A stretch of 64,000 nt of DNA from Pseudomonadota bacterium (GTDB lineage Bacteria > Pseudomonadota > Alphaproteobacteria > Acetobacterales > Acetobacteraceae): the NCBI GenBank assembly GCA_021845985.1, contig JAJZES010000030.1, positions 1 to 64,000 of the forward strand, written 5' to 3'. The notes under the pieces were generated by a model that worked only from the letters and a program-made list of their open reading frames with translations, made no database searches and was not told where the DNA came from. Positions 30,167 to 40,094 of the stretch are shown piece by piece. Within the stretch, counting starts at the first letter, position 1. Every line of letters begins with the position of its first letter. A program made the translations under genes and the position numbers.

Positions 30167-30844
30167 ATGCGCACGGTCGATGCCAATCCCTATGCGTGGC
30201 CCTATGACCGCTCACTGCGGCCCGACACCACGGCGCTCATCATCATCGACATGCAGACCGATTTCTGCGGCATCGGCGGCTATGTCGATCGCATGGGCTA
30301 CGATCTGTCGCTGACCCGCGCGCCAATCGCGCCGATCGGCCGGACGCTGGCGGCGATGCGCGCCGGTGGCTACCACATCCTGCACACGCGCGAGGGCCAC
30401 CGGCCAGATCTCTCCGACCTGCCGGCCAACAAGCGCTGGCGCAGCCGGCAAATCGGCGCCGGCATCGGCGATGACGGGCCGTGCGGACGCATCCTGGTGC
30501 GCGGCGAAGCGGGATGGCAGATCATCCCCGAACTGGCGCCGGCGCCGGGCGAAATTGTCATCGACAAGCCCGGCAAGGGCAGTTTCTGCGCCACCGATCT
30601 GGAACTTATCCTGCGCACCCGCGGCATCGTCAACCTCGTGCTGACCGGCATCACCACCGATGTCTGCGTCCACACCACCATGCGCGAAGCCAATGACCGC
30701 GGCTTCGAGTGTCTGATGCTGACCGATTGCTGCGGCGCCACAGATGCCGGCAATCACGCCGCTGCGATCAAGATGGTGACGATGCAGGGCGGCGTGTTCG
30801 GCGCGGTGGCCGACAGCGCCGCCCTGCTCGCCGCGCTCGCGTGA
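30167..30844 (+). CDS. biuH: Biuret hydrolase (isochorismatase-like cysteine hydrolase)
   Basis: 225 residues. The cysteine-hydrolase triad is visible as Asp28 (IIIDMQTDF), Lys134 ([15 protein letters not shown]) and Cys167 ([19 protein letters not shown]). The segments [38 protein letters not shown] and [15 protein letters not shown] are specific to biuret hydrolases rather than to isochorismatases or nicotinamidases in general. It would convert biuret to allophanate and ammonia in the cytoplasm, feeding AtzF. ATG 30167 has a GGTGGAG sequence five bases upstream and is preferred over ATG 30143. Confidence 0.9.
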   Translation: MRTVDANPYAWPYDRSLRPDTTALIIIDMQTDFCGIGGYVDRMGYDLSLTRAPIAPIGRTLAAMRAGGYHILHTREGHRPDLSDLPANKRWRSRQIGAGIGDDGPCGRILVRGEAGWQIIPELAPAPGEIVIDKPGKGSFCATDLELILRTRGIVNLVLTGITTDVCVHTTMREANDRGFECLMLTDCCGATDAGNHAAAIKMVTMQGGVFGAVADSAALLAALA

Positions 30845-31099
30845 CCGCCGTGCAACATTGCGCGACGACCGCGGCAAAAGCGGCGAAGGGCTTTGCCCGA
30901 CAACGCTATTGTTCGGCAGCATCAGCAAGGAACCAGCGCGACATGATGGGCGTTCGACACGGTATCCACGTCGTGCAGTTCCGTAGAAAAGGGCGGCCGG
31001 GCCGTACAGCTATCTCGCGCGGCGCTCAACTGATCGGCCAGGGCTTCGGGGGGAGGCGGACTTCCACGTCGGCATATGCCACGGAGAGGAGCACCTTCC

Positions 31100-31474
31100 A
31101 TGCGTCGGCTGATTCTGTCGGCCTTGCTGATCGCCGCCCCCGTCACCGACCGCGCCTCGGCCGCCCCGCCGCCGCCCGGCTCGGAGGATTTTCAGGTGAC
31201 GGCGCCATACAGCGACTGGTTCCGCGCGCTGCGCAACGTCGAAGGCACGCTGTGCTGCACCCTGGCCGACTGCCGGCCCGTCGATGCGCGCATCTCCGCA
31301 GATGGCCACTGGGATTTTCTCGCCGATCCGAAGCACTTCACCGGCGGCGACAATACCTGGATCAAGGTTCCCGACAATCGCGTGCTGCGCAAACCGAATC
31401 CGGTCGGCCAGCCGATCGCCTGCTACGTCGATGGACTGCCGCCGTTCTGCTTCCTGCCCGCCGAAGGGGTCTGA
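31100..31474 (+). CDS. Small Cys-rich exported protein, unknown function
   Basis: 124 residues with a Sec-type signal peptide (MRRLILSALLIAAPVTDRASA) and a strong GGAGAGGAG ribosome-binding sequence. The mature part has WFRALRNVEGTLCCTLADCRPVDAR and ends with ACYVDGLPPFCFLPAEG, five Cys in all. Similar small periplasmic proteins of unknown role are common in Alphaproteobacteria. Its position between biuH and the transporter ATPase gene is unusual; it may be an accessory to uptake or an unrelated insertion into the operon. Confidence 0.75.
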   Translation: MRRLILSALLIAAPVTDRASAAPPPPGSEDFQVTAPYSDWFRALRNVEGTLCCTLADCRPVDARISADGHWDFLADPKHFTGGDNTWIKVPDNRVLRKPNPVGQPIACYVDGLPPFCFLPAEGV

Positions 31475-31502
31475 CGCGCGCCGCCGGCGCGGAGCCGCGG
31501 CG

Positions 31503-33014
31503 ATGAGCGCGCTCGCCGTCGAGGCGGTGGCGATCAGCAAGCGGTTCGGCGCCTTCACCGCGCTGGCCGACGTGTCGATGAAGGTGGCGCCGGCGAGCGT
31601 GCATGCGCTGCTCGGCGAGAACGGCGCCGGCAAATCAACGCTGGTGAAATGCCTGCTCGGCTATTACCGCGCCGACGAGGGCAGTTTTCTGATCGACGGG
31701 CGCGAGGAGATCATCGGCCGCCCGGCCGACGCCGACCGACTCGGTCTCGGCATGGTCTATCAGCATTTCACCCTTGTCCCGGCGATGACGGTGGCGGAAA
31801 ATCTGGTGATGTCGCGCGCCGCGGTGCCGGCGGTGATCGACTGGGGACGCGAGCTGGCGGCGCTCGAAGCCTTCATGGCGCGCATGCCGTTCCGTGTGAA
31901 GCTGACCGCCGAAGTCGGCACGCTGGCGGCCGGCGAGCGGCAGAAGACCGAGATCCTCAAACAGCTCTACCTGCAGCGCCGCTTCCTGGTGCTCGACGAG
32001 CCGACCTCGGTGCTGACGCCGCAGGAGGCCGACGAGATGCTGTCGCTGGTGCAGGGACTGGCCCATGGCGGCAGCATCAGCGTGCTGATCATCACCCACA
32101 AATTGAAGGAAGTGGCGCGCTTCGCCGATGACGTGACGGTGCTGCGGCGCGGCCGCTTCGCCGGGCGCGGCGCGACCGCCAGGCTGGGGGCGGCGGAGCT
32201 GACGGCGATGATGATCGGCGAGCCGCAGGTGCCGGCCAGCCTGCAACGGCGCGGCGCGCCGATGGCGGCCGAGCGGCTGCGGGTGCGCGCGCTGCGCACC
32301 GCCGGCGATGCCGGCCGGCCGGGTCTGGCGATCGACACGCTGTCGGTGTTTCCGCGCGAGATCGTCGGCATCGCCGGGGTGTCCGGCAACGGCCAGAAAG
32401 ACCTCGCCGAGGTGCTGGGCGGCCAGCGCATCGCCGAATCGGGCGAGGTCATCGTCGCCGGCGAGACCTATACGGCGACGCGGGCCGAGGCGCAGGCGCG
32501 CGGCGTGCGGGTGCTGCCGGAGGAGCCGTTGCGCAATGGCTGCGTGCCGCGCATGTCGGTCTCCGACAACCTCAACCTGCGCAGCTTCGACCGCGACGCC
32601 GCCGGCGCGCCGCGCTTGTGGCTCGACGGCGCGGCGATGGCCGAGCGGGCGCGGCGGATGATCGCCGGCTATGGCGTGCGCGCGCCGTCGCGCGAGGTGC
32701 CGATCGGCGTGCTCTCGGGCGGCAATGTGCAGCGCTGCGTGCTCGCCCGCGAGCTGGATGGCGAGGTGCAGTTGCTGATCGTCGCCAACCCCTGCTTCGG
32801 CCTGGACGTCAAGGCGGTGGCCGAGGTGCGGGCGCGCATCATGGCGGCGCGCAACGGCGGCGCCGCAGTGCTGCTGATCTCGGAGGATCTCGACGAGATT
32901 CTCGAACTCGCCGACAGGATCGTGGTGATGCATGACGGCCGCATCGTCCACCAGACGCCGGCGGCGGGCGCCGATGCGCAGACGATCGGCGCGCATATGC
33001 TGGGCTCGCACTGA
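31503..33014 (+). CDS. ABC transporter ATPase, two-domain (BMP-type system)
   Basis: 503 residues with tandem ABC domains, as in PnrA/BMP and sugar importers. The first domain has Walker A GENGAGKST (38-46), Walker B LVLDEPTSVL and LAAGERQK as signature. The second has a degenerate Walker A (VSGNGQKDL) but keeps LSGGNVQRCVLAREL and LIVANPCFGLD, the usual asymmetry in this class. The nearest partners are the permeases at 28095-30127, so it probably completes that importer despite two intervening genes. Confidence 0.9.
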   Translation: MSALAVEAVAISKRFGAFTALADVSMKVAPASVHALLGENGAGKSTLVKCLLGYYRADEGSFLIDGREEIIGRPADADRLGLGMVYQHFTLVPAMTVAENLVMSRAAVPAVIDWGRELAALEAFMARMPFRVKLTAEVGTLAAGERQKTEILKQLYLQRRFLVLDEPTSVLTPQEADEMLSLVQGLAHGGSISVLIITHKLKEVARFADDVTVLRRGRFAGRGATARLGAAELTAMMIGEPQVPASLQRRGAPMAAERLRVRALRTAGDAGRPGLAIDTLSVFPREIVGIAGVSGNGQKDLAEVLGGQRIAESGEVIVAGETYTATRAEAQARGVRVLPEEPLRNGCVPRMSVSDNLNLRSFDRDAAGAPRLWLDGAAMAERARRMIAGYGVRAPSREVPIGVLSGGNVQRCVLARELDGEVQLLIVANPCFGLDVKAVAEVRARIMAARNGGAAVLLISEDLDEILELADRIVVMHDGRIVHQTPAAGADAQTIGAHMLGSH

Positions 33015-33035
33015 GGCCCTTTGCGGCGGGCGCGG

Positions 33036-33050
33036 TGGCGTGCACACTGC
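33036..33050 (+). promoter_or_regulatory. Weak sigma-54-like site upstream of the peptide transporter
   Basis: TGGCGTGCACACTGC keeps the GG-N10-GC spacing, about 30 bases before the binding-protein gene, but departs from consensus in both halves. In such GC-rich DNA chance occurrence is likely. Confidence 0.2.
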
Positions 33051-33081
33051 CGGCCGGCTCGGAACCCACGGGAGCACGGCG

Positions 33082-34662
33082 ATGCGACGACGCGATTTCC
33101 TGGCAGTGGCGGCGGCCTCGACGCTGGCCGCCCCGCGCATTGCCCGCGCGGCCGACAAAAACGTCCTGCGCTTCGTGCCGCAGGCCAATCTGTCCAGCCT
33201 CGATGCCGTCGCCGGCACCCAGTATGTCGTGCGCAACGCCGCGGCGATGGTGTGGGAAACGCTCTACGGCGTCGATCACACGCTGACCCCGCAGCCGCAG
33301 ATGTGCGAGGGGCACGAGGCCAGCGCCGACGCCAAAACCTGGACCTTCAAGCTGCGCGAGGGGCTGAAATGGCATGACGGCGCGCCGGTCACCGCGCGCG
33401 ACGTGGTCGCCAGCCTGCAGCGATGGATGGTGCGCGACACCATGGGCCAGGTGATCAAGGGACGGCTCGACGCGCTGGAGGTGCTCGACGACCGCAGCGT
33501 GCGGTTCCGCCTCAACAAGCCGTTTCCAAAAATGCTGTTCGCGCTCGGCAAGAGCAACGCGCCGATGGCGCTGATCATGCCGGAGCGCATCGCCCGCACC
33601 GACCCGTTCCAGCTCATCCGCGAGTATGTCGGCTCCGGCCCGATGCAGTTCCGCACCGACGAATGGGTGCCCGGCTCGCGCGCCGTGTTTGCCCGCTTCG
33701 ACGGCTATGTGCCGCGCCAGGAGGCCGGCGACTGGCTGGCCGGTGGCAAGCATGTGGCGTTCGAGCGCATCGAATGGCAGATCCTGCCCGACCCGGCGAC
33801 CGCCGGCGCGGCCCTGCAGAACGGCGAAATCGACTGGTGGGAACTGCCGATTCCCGATCTCGTCCCGCTGCTGCGCAAGCATCGCGAGGTGGCCGTCGAT
33901 ATCGTCGATCCGCTGGGCAATCTCGGGTCGCTGCGGATGAACCATCTGTGGCCGCCGTTCAACGATCCGCGCGCCCGCACCGCCCTGCTGATGGCGGCCG
34001 CGCAGGAAGATTACATGGCCGCGGTGTGCGGCGGCGACGACGCGCTGTGGCAGGCGACCGGCAGCTTCTTCACCCCCGGCACGGCGCTCTACACCGAGGA
34101 CGGCGGCGCGCTGGCCAAGGGCCGCCGCGACTATGCCGCGGCAAAAAGGCTGCTCGCCGAGTCCGGCTACAACGGCGAAAAAATCGTGCTGATGGTGGCA
34201 ACCGACATTCCGATCACCAAGGCGGAAGGCGATGTCACCGCCGACGTACTCGGCAAGCTTGGCATGAACGTCGATTACCAGGCGCTCGACTGGGGCACCG
34301 TCGGCGCCCGGCGGGCGAAGAAAGATTCGCCGACCAAGGGCGGCTGGCACATCTTCCACACCTGGCATGCCGGTGCGGACTGCATCAATCCGGCGCCCTA
34401 CACCGCCCTCGATGCCGGCGGCGACAAAGCGTGGTTCGGCTGGCCCAAGAGCCAAGCGGTGGAGGACGGCATCACCGCGTGGTACGATGCGCCCGACCTC
34501 GCCGCCGAAAAAGCCGCTGCCGTGGTCATCAACCGCGCCAGCTACGACAACGTGACCTATATCCCGACCGGATTTTTCCGCCAGTATCAGGCGTGGCGCA
34601 AAAATGTCTCCGGCATCGCGCGGGCGCCGCTGCCGCTGTTCTGGGGCGTGCAGAAAAGCTGA
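33082..34662 (+). CDS. ABC transporter substrate-binding protein, family 5 (peptide-type)
   Basis: 526 residues with a Tat-type leader (MRRRDFLAVAAASTLAAPRIARA). The SBP_bac_5 signatures WTFKLREGLKWHDGAPVTARDV and the DppA/OppA-like fold are evident. It binds oligopeptides or other solutes in the periplasm; substrate cannot be fixed from sequence. The last base of its stop is the first base of the permease start (TGATG). First gene of a complete five-gene importer. Confidence 0.9.
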   Translation: MRRRDFLAVAAASTLAAPRIARAADKNVLRFVPQANLSSLDAVAGTQYVVRNAAAMVWETLYGVDHTLTPQPQMCEGHEASADAKTWTFKLREGLKWHDGAPVTARDVVASLQRWMVRDTMGQVIKGRLDALEVLDDRSVRFRLNKPFPKMLFALGKSNAPMALIMPERIARTDPFQLIREYVGSGPMQFRTDEWVPGSRAVFARFDGYVPRQEAGDWLAGGKHVAFERIEWQILPDPATAGAALQNGEIDWWELPIPDLVPLLRKHREVAVDIVDPLGNLGSLRMNHLWPPFNDPRARTALLMAAAQEDYMAAVCGGDDALWQATGSFFTPGTALYTEDGGALAKGRRDYAAAKRLLAESGYNGEKIVLMVATDIPITKAEGDVTADVLGKLGMNVDYQALDWGTVGARRAKKDSPTKGGWHIFHTWHAGADCINPAPYTALDAGGDKAWFGWPKSQAVEDGITAWYDAPDLAAEKAAAVVINRASYDNVTYIPTGFFRQYQAWRKNVSGIARAPLPLFWGVQKS

Positions 34663-35603
34663 TGTGGCGCTATGCCGCGCGGCGCGTACTGGCGACGCTG
34701 CCGGTCATGGCGGTGGTCGCGCTGTTCGTGTTCTCGCTGCTCTACATCGCCCCCGGCGATCCGGCGGCGATCATCGCCGGCGATCAGGCCAGCGCCGAGG
34801 ACATCGCCCGCATCCGCATCTCGCTCGGCCTCGACCGGCCGTTCGCGGTGCGCTTCGGTGAATGGCTGTGGCGCGTGCTGCACGGCGATCTCGGCACCTC
34901 GATCTTCACCAACCTGTCGGTGACGCACATGATCGGCCAGCGAGTCGGGCCGTCGCTGTCGCTGATGCTGCTGACGCTGCTGCTCTCGGTTGCGGTGGCC
35001 GTGCCGGTCGGCGTGCTGGCGGCGGCGCGCGTCGGCAGTTGGCTCGACCGGCTGGTGATGCTCGCCGCCGTGGTCGGCTTTTCGGTTCCGGTATTCGTCA
35101 TCGGCTATGGTCTGGCCTATGTGTTTGCCCTGCAGCTCGACTGGCTGCCGGTGCAGGGCTATGTGCCGCTGGCGCAGGGGCTGTGGCCGTGGCTGTCGCG
35201 GCTCATTCTGCCGACGCTGGCGCTGAGCGGCATCTATATCGCGCTGATCGCCCGCACCACGCGCGCGGCGATGCTGGAAGTGCTCGGCCAGGACTATGTC
35301 CGCACCGCGCGGGCGAAGGGGCTGGCGACGCTGCCGGTGCTGTACCTGCACGCGCTGAAAAATGCCTCGGTGCCGATCGTTACCGTCATCGGCCTCGGCG
35401 TCGCGCTGCTGATCGGCGGCGCGGTGGTGACGGAGAGCGTGTTCGCCATCCCCGGCATCGGCCGGCTGGTGGTAGATGCCATCCTGCGGCGCGATTATCC
35501 GGTGATCCAGGGGGTGACGCTGCTGTTCAGCCTGCTCTACGTGCTGGTCAATCTCGGCGTCGATCTGCTCTACGTCGTGCTCGATCCGCGGATACGCCAG
35601 TGA
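34662..35603 (+). CDS. Peptide-type ABC transporter permease (DppB-like)
   Basis: 313 residues, six membrane helices. It begins MWRYAARRVLATLPVMAVVALFVFSLLYIAPGDPA, typical of DppB/OppB, and carries the ATPase-contact loop DYVRTARAKGLATLPVLYLHALKN. It overlaps genes on both sides by one to four bases, so the transporter is translated as a block. Confidence 0.93.
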   Translation: MWRYAARRVLATLPVMAVVALFVFSLLYIAPGDPAAIIAGDQASAEDIARIRISLGLDRPFAVRFGEWLWRVLHGDLGTSIFTNLSVTHMIGQRVGPSLSLMLLTLLLSVAVAVPVGVLAAARVGSWLDRLVMLAAVVGFSVPVFVIGYGLAYVFALQLDWLPVQGYVPLAQGLWPWLSRLILPTLALSGIYIALIARTTRAAMLEVLGQDYVRTARAKGLATLPVLYLHALKNASVPIVTVIGLGVALLIGGAVVTESVFAIPGIGRLVVDAILRRDYPVIQGVTLLFSLLYVLVNLGVDLLYVVLDPRIRQ

Positions 35604-36406
35604 TCCGCCGCCATCCCGGCCTCGTCGCCGGCGGCGTGCTGCTGGCGCTGATCGTGCTGGTGGCGATCCTGGCGCCCGAGCTGTTCACCGTCGATCCAAC
35701 GGCGCTGGCGCCGGCGCGGCGCACCCGCCCGCCCTCGGCGGCGCACTGGTTCGGCACCGACATGCTCGGCCGCGACATCTATTCGCGCGTGATCTTCGGC
35801 GCCCGCGTGTCGCTGGCGGTGGGGTTTGCCGTCGCCGTGCTCTCATCGGTGCTCGGCCTCGCCGTTGGCGTGCTGGCCGGCTTCATCCGCGCGCTGGATG
35901 CGGTGGCGATGCGGGCGATGGACGGGCTGATGGCGATTCCGCCGATCCTGCTGGCGGTGGCGCTGATGGCGTTGACCCGCGGCAGCGTGCAGAACGTCGT
36001 CCTGGCGATCACGGTGGCCGAGGTGCCGCGGGTGGCGCGGCTGGTGCGCGGCGTGGTGCTGTCGCTGCGCGACCTGCCCTATGTCGAGGCCGCCATCGCC
36101 GCCGGCACCCGCACGCCGATGCTGATCTGGCGCCACATCCTGCCCAACACGCTGGCGCCGCTGACGGTGCAGGCAACCTATATCTGCGCCTCGGCGATGA
36201 TCACCGAGGCGATCCTCAGCTTCATCGGCGCCGGCACGCCGCCGATCGTGCCGAGTTGGGGCAATATCATGGCCGAGGGGCGGGCGCTGTGGCAGGTCAA
36301 GCCGTTCATCGTGTTCTTCCCCGCCGCCGCGCTCAGCCTGACGGTGCTTGCCGTCAACCTGCTCGGCGACGGGCTGCGCGATGCGCTCGATCCGCGGCGG
36401 CCCTGA
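35600..36406 (+). CDS. Peptide-type ABC transporter permease (DppC-like)
   Basis: 268 residues, with HWFGTDMLGRDIYSRVIFGARVSL near the N-terminus, the DppC signature, and the ATPase-contact loop YVEAAIAAGTRTPMLIWRHILPN. The start is GTG 35600, overlapping the DppB stop (GTGA). Second permease of the same importer. Confidence 0.93.
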   Translation: MIRRHPGLVAGGVLLALIVLVAILAPELFTVDPTALAPARRTRPPSAAHWFGTDMLGRDIYSRVIFGARVSLAVGFAVAVLSSVLGLAVGVLAGFIRALDAVAMRAMDGLMAIPPILLAVALMALTRGSVQNVVLAITVAEVPRVARLVRGVVLSLRDLPYVEAAIAAGTRTPMLIWRHILPNTLAPLTVQATYICASAMITEAILSFIGAGTPPIVPSWGNIMAEGRALWQVKPFIVFFPAAALSLTVLAVNLLGDGLRDALDPRRP

Positions 36407-36408
36407 AC

Positions 36409-37365
36409 ATGGCGCTGCTGGAAATCGACCAGCTCGGCGTGCGCTTCGGCCGGCATGAGGCGGTGCGCGGTCTTGATGTGCGCATCGACGCCGGCGAGAC
36501 GCTGGCGATCGTCGGCGAAAGCGGCTGCGGCAAATCCGTCACCTCGCTCGCCGTGCTGCGTCTGGTGCCGCGCCCCGGCAGCGTGCGCGGCGCCATCCGC
36601 TTCGCCGGGCGCGACCTGCTGGCGCTGCCGCCGCGGCAGATGCGCGCGGTGCGCGGCAAGGACATCGGCATGGTGTTCCAGGAGCCGATGACCAGCCTCA
36701 ACCCGGTGCTCACCATCGGCCGGCAGATCACTGAGACGCTGCGCCTGCATGAGGGTCTGTCGCGCGGCGGAGCGCAGGCACGGGCCGCCGCGCTGCTCGG
36801 CGAGGTCGGCATCGCGACACCCGAGCAGCGGCTGCGGCAATATCCGCATCAGCTCTCCGGCGGCATGCGCCAGCGGGTGATGATCGCCATTGCGCTCGCC
36901 TGTTCGCCGCGCCTGCTGATCGCCGACGAGCCGACGACGGCGCTCGATGTCACCATCCAGGCACAGATTCTCGATCTGCTGCGCGATCTCAAGGCGCGCG
37001 CCGGCACCGCGATCCTGCTCATCACCCACGATCTCGGCGTCGTCGCCGAGACGGCGCAGCGGGTGCTGGTGATGTATGCCGGCCGCATGGTCGAGGAGGC
37101 GCCGGTCGCCGCCCTGTTCGCCGCGCCGCTGCATCCCTACACGCGCGGCCTGCTCGGCGCGATGCCGCGGCTGTTTTCCTCGCTCGATGCCACGGCGCCG
37201 GCGCGGCTGGCGGAAATCCCCGGCCAGGTGCCCGACGCCACCACCACCATCATCGGCTGCGCCTTCGCCGGCCGCTGCCCGCACGTCACCGAGATCTGCC
37301 GCCGCACCGCCCCTGCGATCAGCGAACCGGCGCCGGGCCACCGCTTGGCCTGCCACCACGCATGA
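36409..37365 (+). CDS. Peptide-type ABC transporter ATPase (DppD-like)
   Basis: 318 residues: Walker A GESGCGKS (near 38-45), Q-loop [19 protein letters not shown], signature [12 protein letters not shown], Walker [21 protein letters not shown], and a C-terminal oligopeptide-transporter tail with the Cys-containing [14 protein letters not shown]. Pairs with DppF. Two bases after the permease. Confidence 0.94.
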   Translation: MALLEIDQLGVRFGRHEAVRGLDVRIDAGETLAIVGESGCGKSVTSLAVLRLVPRPGSVRGAIRFAGRDLLALPPRQMRAVRGKDIGMVFQEPMTSLNPVLTIGRQITETLRLHEGLSRGGAQARAAALLGEVGIATPEQRLRQYPHQLSGGMRQRVMIAIALACSPRLLIADEPTTALDVTIQAQILDLLRDLKARAGTAILLITHDLGVVAETAQRVLVMYAGRMVEEAPVAALFAAPLHPYTRGLLGAMPRLFSSLDATAPARLAEIPGQVPDATTTIIGCAFAGRCPHVTEICRRTAPAISEPAPGHRLACHHA

Positions 37366-38318
37366 CCGCGCTGCTCGAAATCGCCCATCTGACCAAGCAT
37401 TTCGCCATCCGCGGCGGCGTCGTGCGGGCCGTCGATGGGGTGTCATTGGCGCTGGCGCGCGGCGAGACGCTGGCCCTGGTCGGCGAGAGTGGCTGCGGCA
37501 AATCCACCGTCGGCCGCTGCATCCTGCGCCTCACCCGGCCGACCTCCGGGCAGATCGTGCTGGACGGCACGCGCATCGACACGCTGCCGGAGCGGCGGCT
37601 GCGGCCGATGCGCCGGCGCATGCAGGTGGTGTTTCAGGACCCGTTCAGCAGCCTCGATCCGCGCCAGCGCATCGGCGACGCCATTGCCGAGCCGCTGCGC
37701 AATTTCGCGCTCCCCGCCGGTCCGGCCGAGATCGCCGCCCTGCTCGACCGGGTCGGCCTGCCCGCCGAGGCGGCGCGGCGCCGGCCGCACGCGTTTTCCG
37801 GCGGTCAGCGCCAGCGCATCGGCATCGCCCGCGCGCTGGCCACCGGCCCCGACCTGCTGATCTGCGACGAGGCGGTCTCCGCCCTCGATGTGTCGGTCAA
37901 GGCGCAGATCGTCAATCTGCTGGCCGATCTGCAGGCGCGGCTGGGCCTCGCGCTGCTGTTCATCAGCCACGACCTCGCCATCGTCGAACATCTGGCGAAC
38001 CGGGTGGCGGTGATGTATCTCGGCCGCATCGTCGAACTGGCCGACCGCCGCAGCGTGTTCGCTGCCCCGCGCCATCCCTATACGCGGGCGCTGCTGTCCG
38101 CCGTGCCGGTGCCCGACCCGACCGCGGCGCGCCGGCGCATCGTGCTCGGCGGTGACGTGCCGAGCGCCCTCGCCCCGCCCGCCGGCTGCCGCTTCCACCC
38201 GCGCTGCCCCGCCGCCTTTGACCGCTGCCGCGTCGAGGAGCCGGCGCCGCGCATCCCGGTGCCCGGCCACATGGTCGCCTGCCATCTGGAGGTCACGCCA
38301 CCCGCGCGCGGCGGATGA
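37362..38318 (+). CDS. Peptide-type ABC transporter ATPase (DppF-like)
   Basis: 318 residues: Walker [34 protein letters not shown]-type signature reading [12 protein letters not shown], Walker [20 protein letters not shown], and the C-terminal [15 protein letters not shown]. It overlaps the DppD stop (ATGA). Its 3' end overlaps the convergent aidB gene by 26 bases, so the two transcripts are antisense at their ends. Confidence 0.94.
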   Translation: MTALLEIAHLTKHFAIRGGVVRAVDGVSLALARGETLALVGESGCGKSTVGRCILRLTRPTSGQIVLDGTRIDTLPERRLRPMRRRMQVVFQDPFSSLDPRQRIGDAIAEPLRNFALPAGPAEIAALLDRVGLPAEAARRRPHAFSGGQRQRIGIARALATGPDLLICDEAVSALDVSVKAQIVNLLADLQARLGLALLFISHDLAIVEHLANRVAVMYLGRIVELADRRSVFAAPRHPYTRALLSAVPVPDPTAARRRIVLGGDVPSALAPPAGCRFHPRCPAAFDRCRVEEPAPRIPVPGHMVACHLEVTPPARGG

Positions 38319-39927
38319 TCGCCGCCGCCCCCGGCACGCCGGCAAAGGCGCGGCCGGCGCCCGGCATGGCGTCGTCGCCGAGCCGGCCGGCGGAGAACGA
38401 CGCGGCGATTTCGCTTGGGGCGAAGCGCTGCAGCAGACTGGCCTGCAGCAGCGTCGCCAGCGCTCCGACCAGGGCGCGCGCATCGCCCTCCGCCGCGCCG
38501 GCGAAGGCCGCCTGCAGCCGCCGCGCCGCCGCCGCCAGTGGCGCATCGGCGCCGCGCCGCACCTCGTCGAGACAGACCTCCAGGCAGCCCGGCGCGCGGG
38601 CGATGGAGCGCAGCACGTCGAGGCAGATGACGTTGCCGCTGCCCTCCCAGATGCCGTTCAGCGGCGCCTCCCGATACAGCCGCGCCATCGGGTGTTCCTC
38701 GACGAAGCCGTTGCCGCCGAGACATTCCAGCGCCTCCGCCACCACCGCCGGGGCGCGCTTGCACAGCCAGTATTTGGCCACCGGCACGCCGATGCGCGAG
38801 ACCATCGCCTCGGCCGGGTCGTGCGGCGCGGCATCGACCGCGGCGGCGACGCGCATGGCCAGCGCCATCGCCGCCTCCGCCTCCAGCGCCAGATCGGCCA
38901 GCACCCCCTGCATCAGCGGCTGGTCGATCAGGTGGCGCTGAAACGCGGTGCGGTGGGCGGCGTGATGGATCGCCTGCGACACCGCCTGGCGCATCAGCGC
39001 CGCGGCGCTCAGCGCGCAGTCCAGCCGGGTCAGATGCGCCATCTCGATCAGCGTGCCGATGCCGCGCCCGTCCTCGCCGAGCCTTGTGCCCCAGGCGCCG
39101 CGATATTCAACCTCCGCCGAGGCGTTGGAGCGGTTGCCGCATTTATCTTTCAGCCGCTGGATCAGCAGATGGTTGCGCGAGCCGTCCGGCAGCCAGCCGG
39201 GCACGGCAAAGCACGACACCCCCGCCGGGGTGCGCGCGAGGGTGAAAAACAAATCGCTCTGCGGCACCGAAAAGAACCATTTGTGCCCGGTCAGGCGAAA
39301 CCCCTCGCCGTCCGCCACCGCTTTCGTCTGCGTCGCGCGCAGGTCGGAGCCGCCCTGTTTTTCCGTCATCGCCATGCCGAGCGTCACCCCGCTCTTGCCG
39401 GCGGCCGGCCCCTGGCGTGGATCATAGACGGCGGACAGCACCCGCCCTTCCCACGCCGCCGCCAGCGCCGGGTCGCGCCGCAGCAGCGGCACCCCGGCAT
39501 AGGTCATCGCCGCCGGGCAGCAGACGCCGTTCTCGCCCTGGTTCCACAGATAGCTGACCGCCGCCCGCGCGACATGCGCCGCCGGCCGGTCGGCATGGGT
39601 CCAGGCAAAGGCGTGCAGCCCGTCGCCGATGCAGCGCGTCATCAGCGCATGCCACGCCGGATGGAAGGCGATTTGGTCGATCCGGTGGCCGGAGCGGTCA
39701 TGGCTGCGCAGTTCCGGCACATACCGGTTGGCCAGCCGCGCCAGCTCCGCCAGCTCGGCCGAGCCGATGAAGCTGCCGACTGCATGCAGATGCGCCGCCG
39801 CCCAGCCGGCGCCGAGCCGCTCGACCGTCTCGACCAGCGCCCGGTCGGCGCCATAGGCGTCGTATCCGGCAAGCTCGGGCGGCTGGTTCAGCACCTCATG
39901 CGTGGCGTATTCGGCTGGATCGTGCAT
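38293..39927 (-). CDS. aidB: AidB-like acyl-CoA dehydrogenase
   Basis: 544 residues, close to the 541 of Escherichia coli AidB. The FAD-binding [31 protein letters not shown] and the C-terminal [19 protein letters not shown] (with the acidic active-site residue) mark this branch; N-terminal [15 protein letters not shown] is also AidB-like. AidB is a flavoprotein of the adaptive response to alkylation that binds DNA; true acyl-CoA substrate is unclear. No ada gene is nearby. The ATG at 39927 begins the family match. Confidence 0.88.
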   Translation of the reverse strand: MHDPAEYATHEVLNQPPELAGYDAYGADRALVETVERLGAGWAAAHLHAVGSFIGSAELAELARLANRYVPELRSHDRSGHRIDQIAFHPAWHALMTRCIGDGLHAFAWTHADRPAAHVARAAVSYLWNQGENGVCCPAAMTYAGVPLLRRDPALAAAWEGRVLSAVYDPRQGPAAGKSGVTLGMAMTEKQGGSDLRATQTKAVADGEGFRLTGHKWFFSVPQSDLFFTLARTPAGVSCFAVPGWLPDGSRNHLLIQRLKDKCGNRSNASAEVEYRGAWGTRLGEDGRGIGTLIEMAHLTRLDCALSAAALMRQAVSQAIHHAAHRTAFQRHLIDQPLMQGVLADLALEAEAAMALAMRVAAAVDAAPHDPAEAMVSRIGVPVAKYWLCKRAPAVVAEALECLGGNGFVEEHPMARLYREAPLNGIWEGSGNVICLDVLRSIARAPGCLEVCLDEVRRGADAPLAAAARRLQAAFAGAAEGDARALVGALATLLQASLLQRFAPSEIAASFSAGRLGDDAMPGAGRAFAGVPGAAAIIRRARVA

Positions 39928-40094
39928 CGGCCCTCCCGGCACCGCTGGGCGTGCAACCCGCTGGCCGCAGAGTGCCAGCATGCGGCGGCGGCAGGCGACG
40001 ATTTGCGCACCACCCGCCGCGCGCGGCAACGACCTTGAACAGCGCGTCGATCAGCAACGCGAAGCGATCTGCCGGGAGGAGGAGGCGCCATTCG

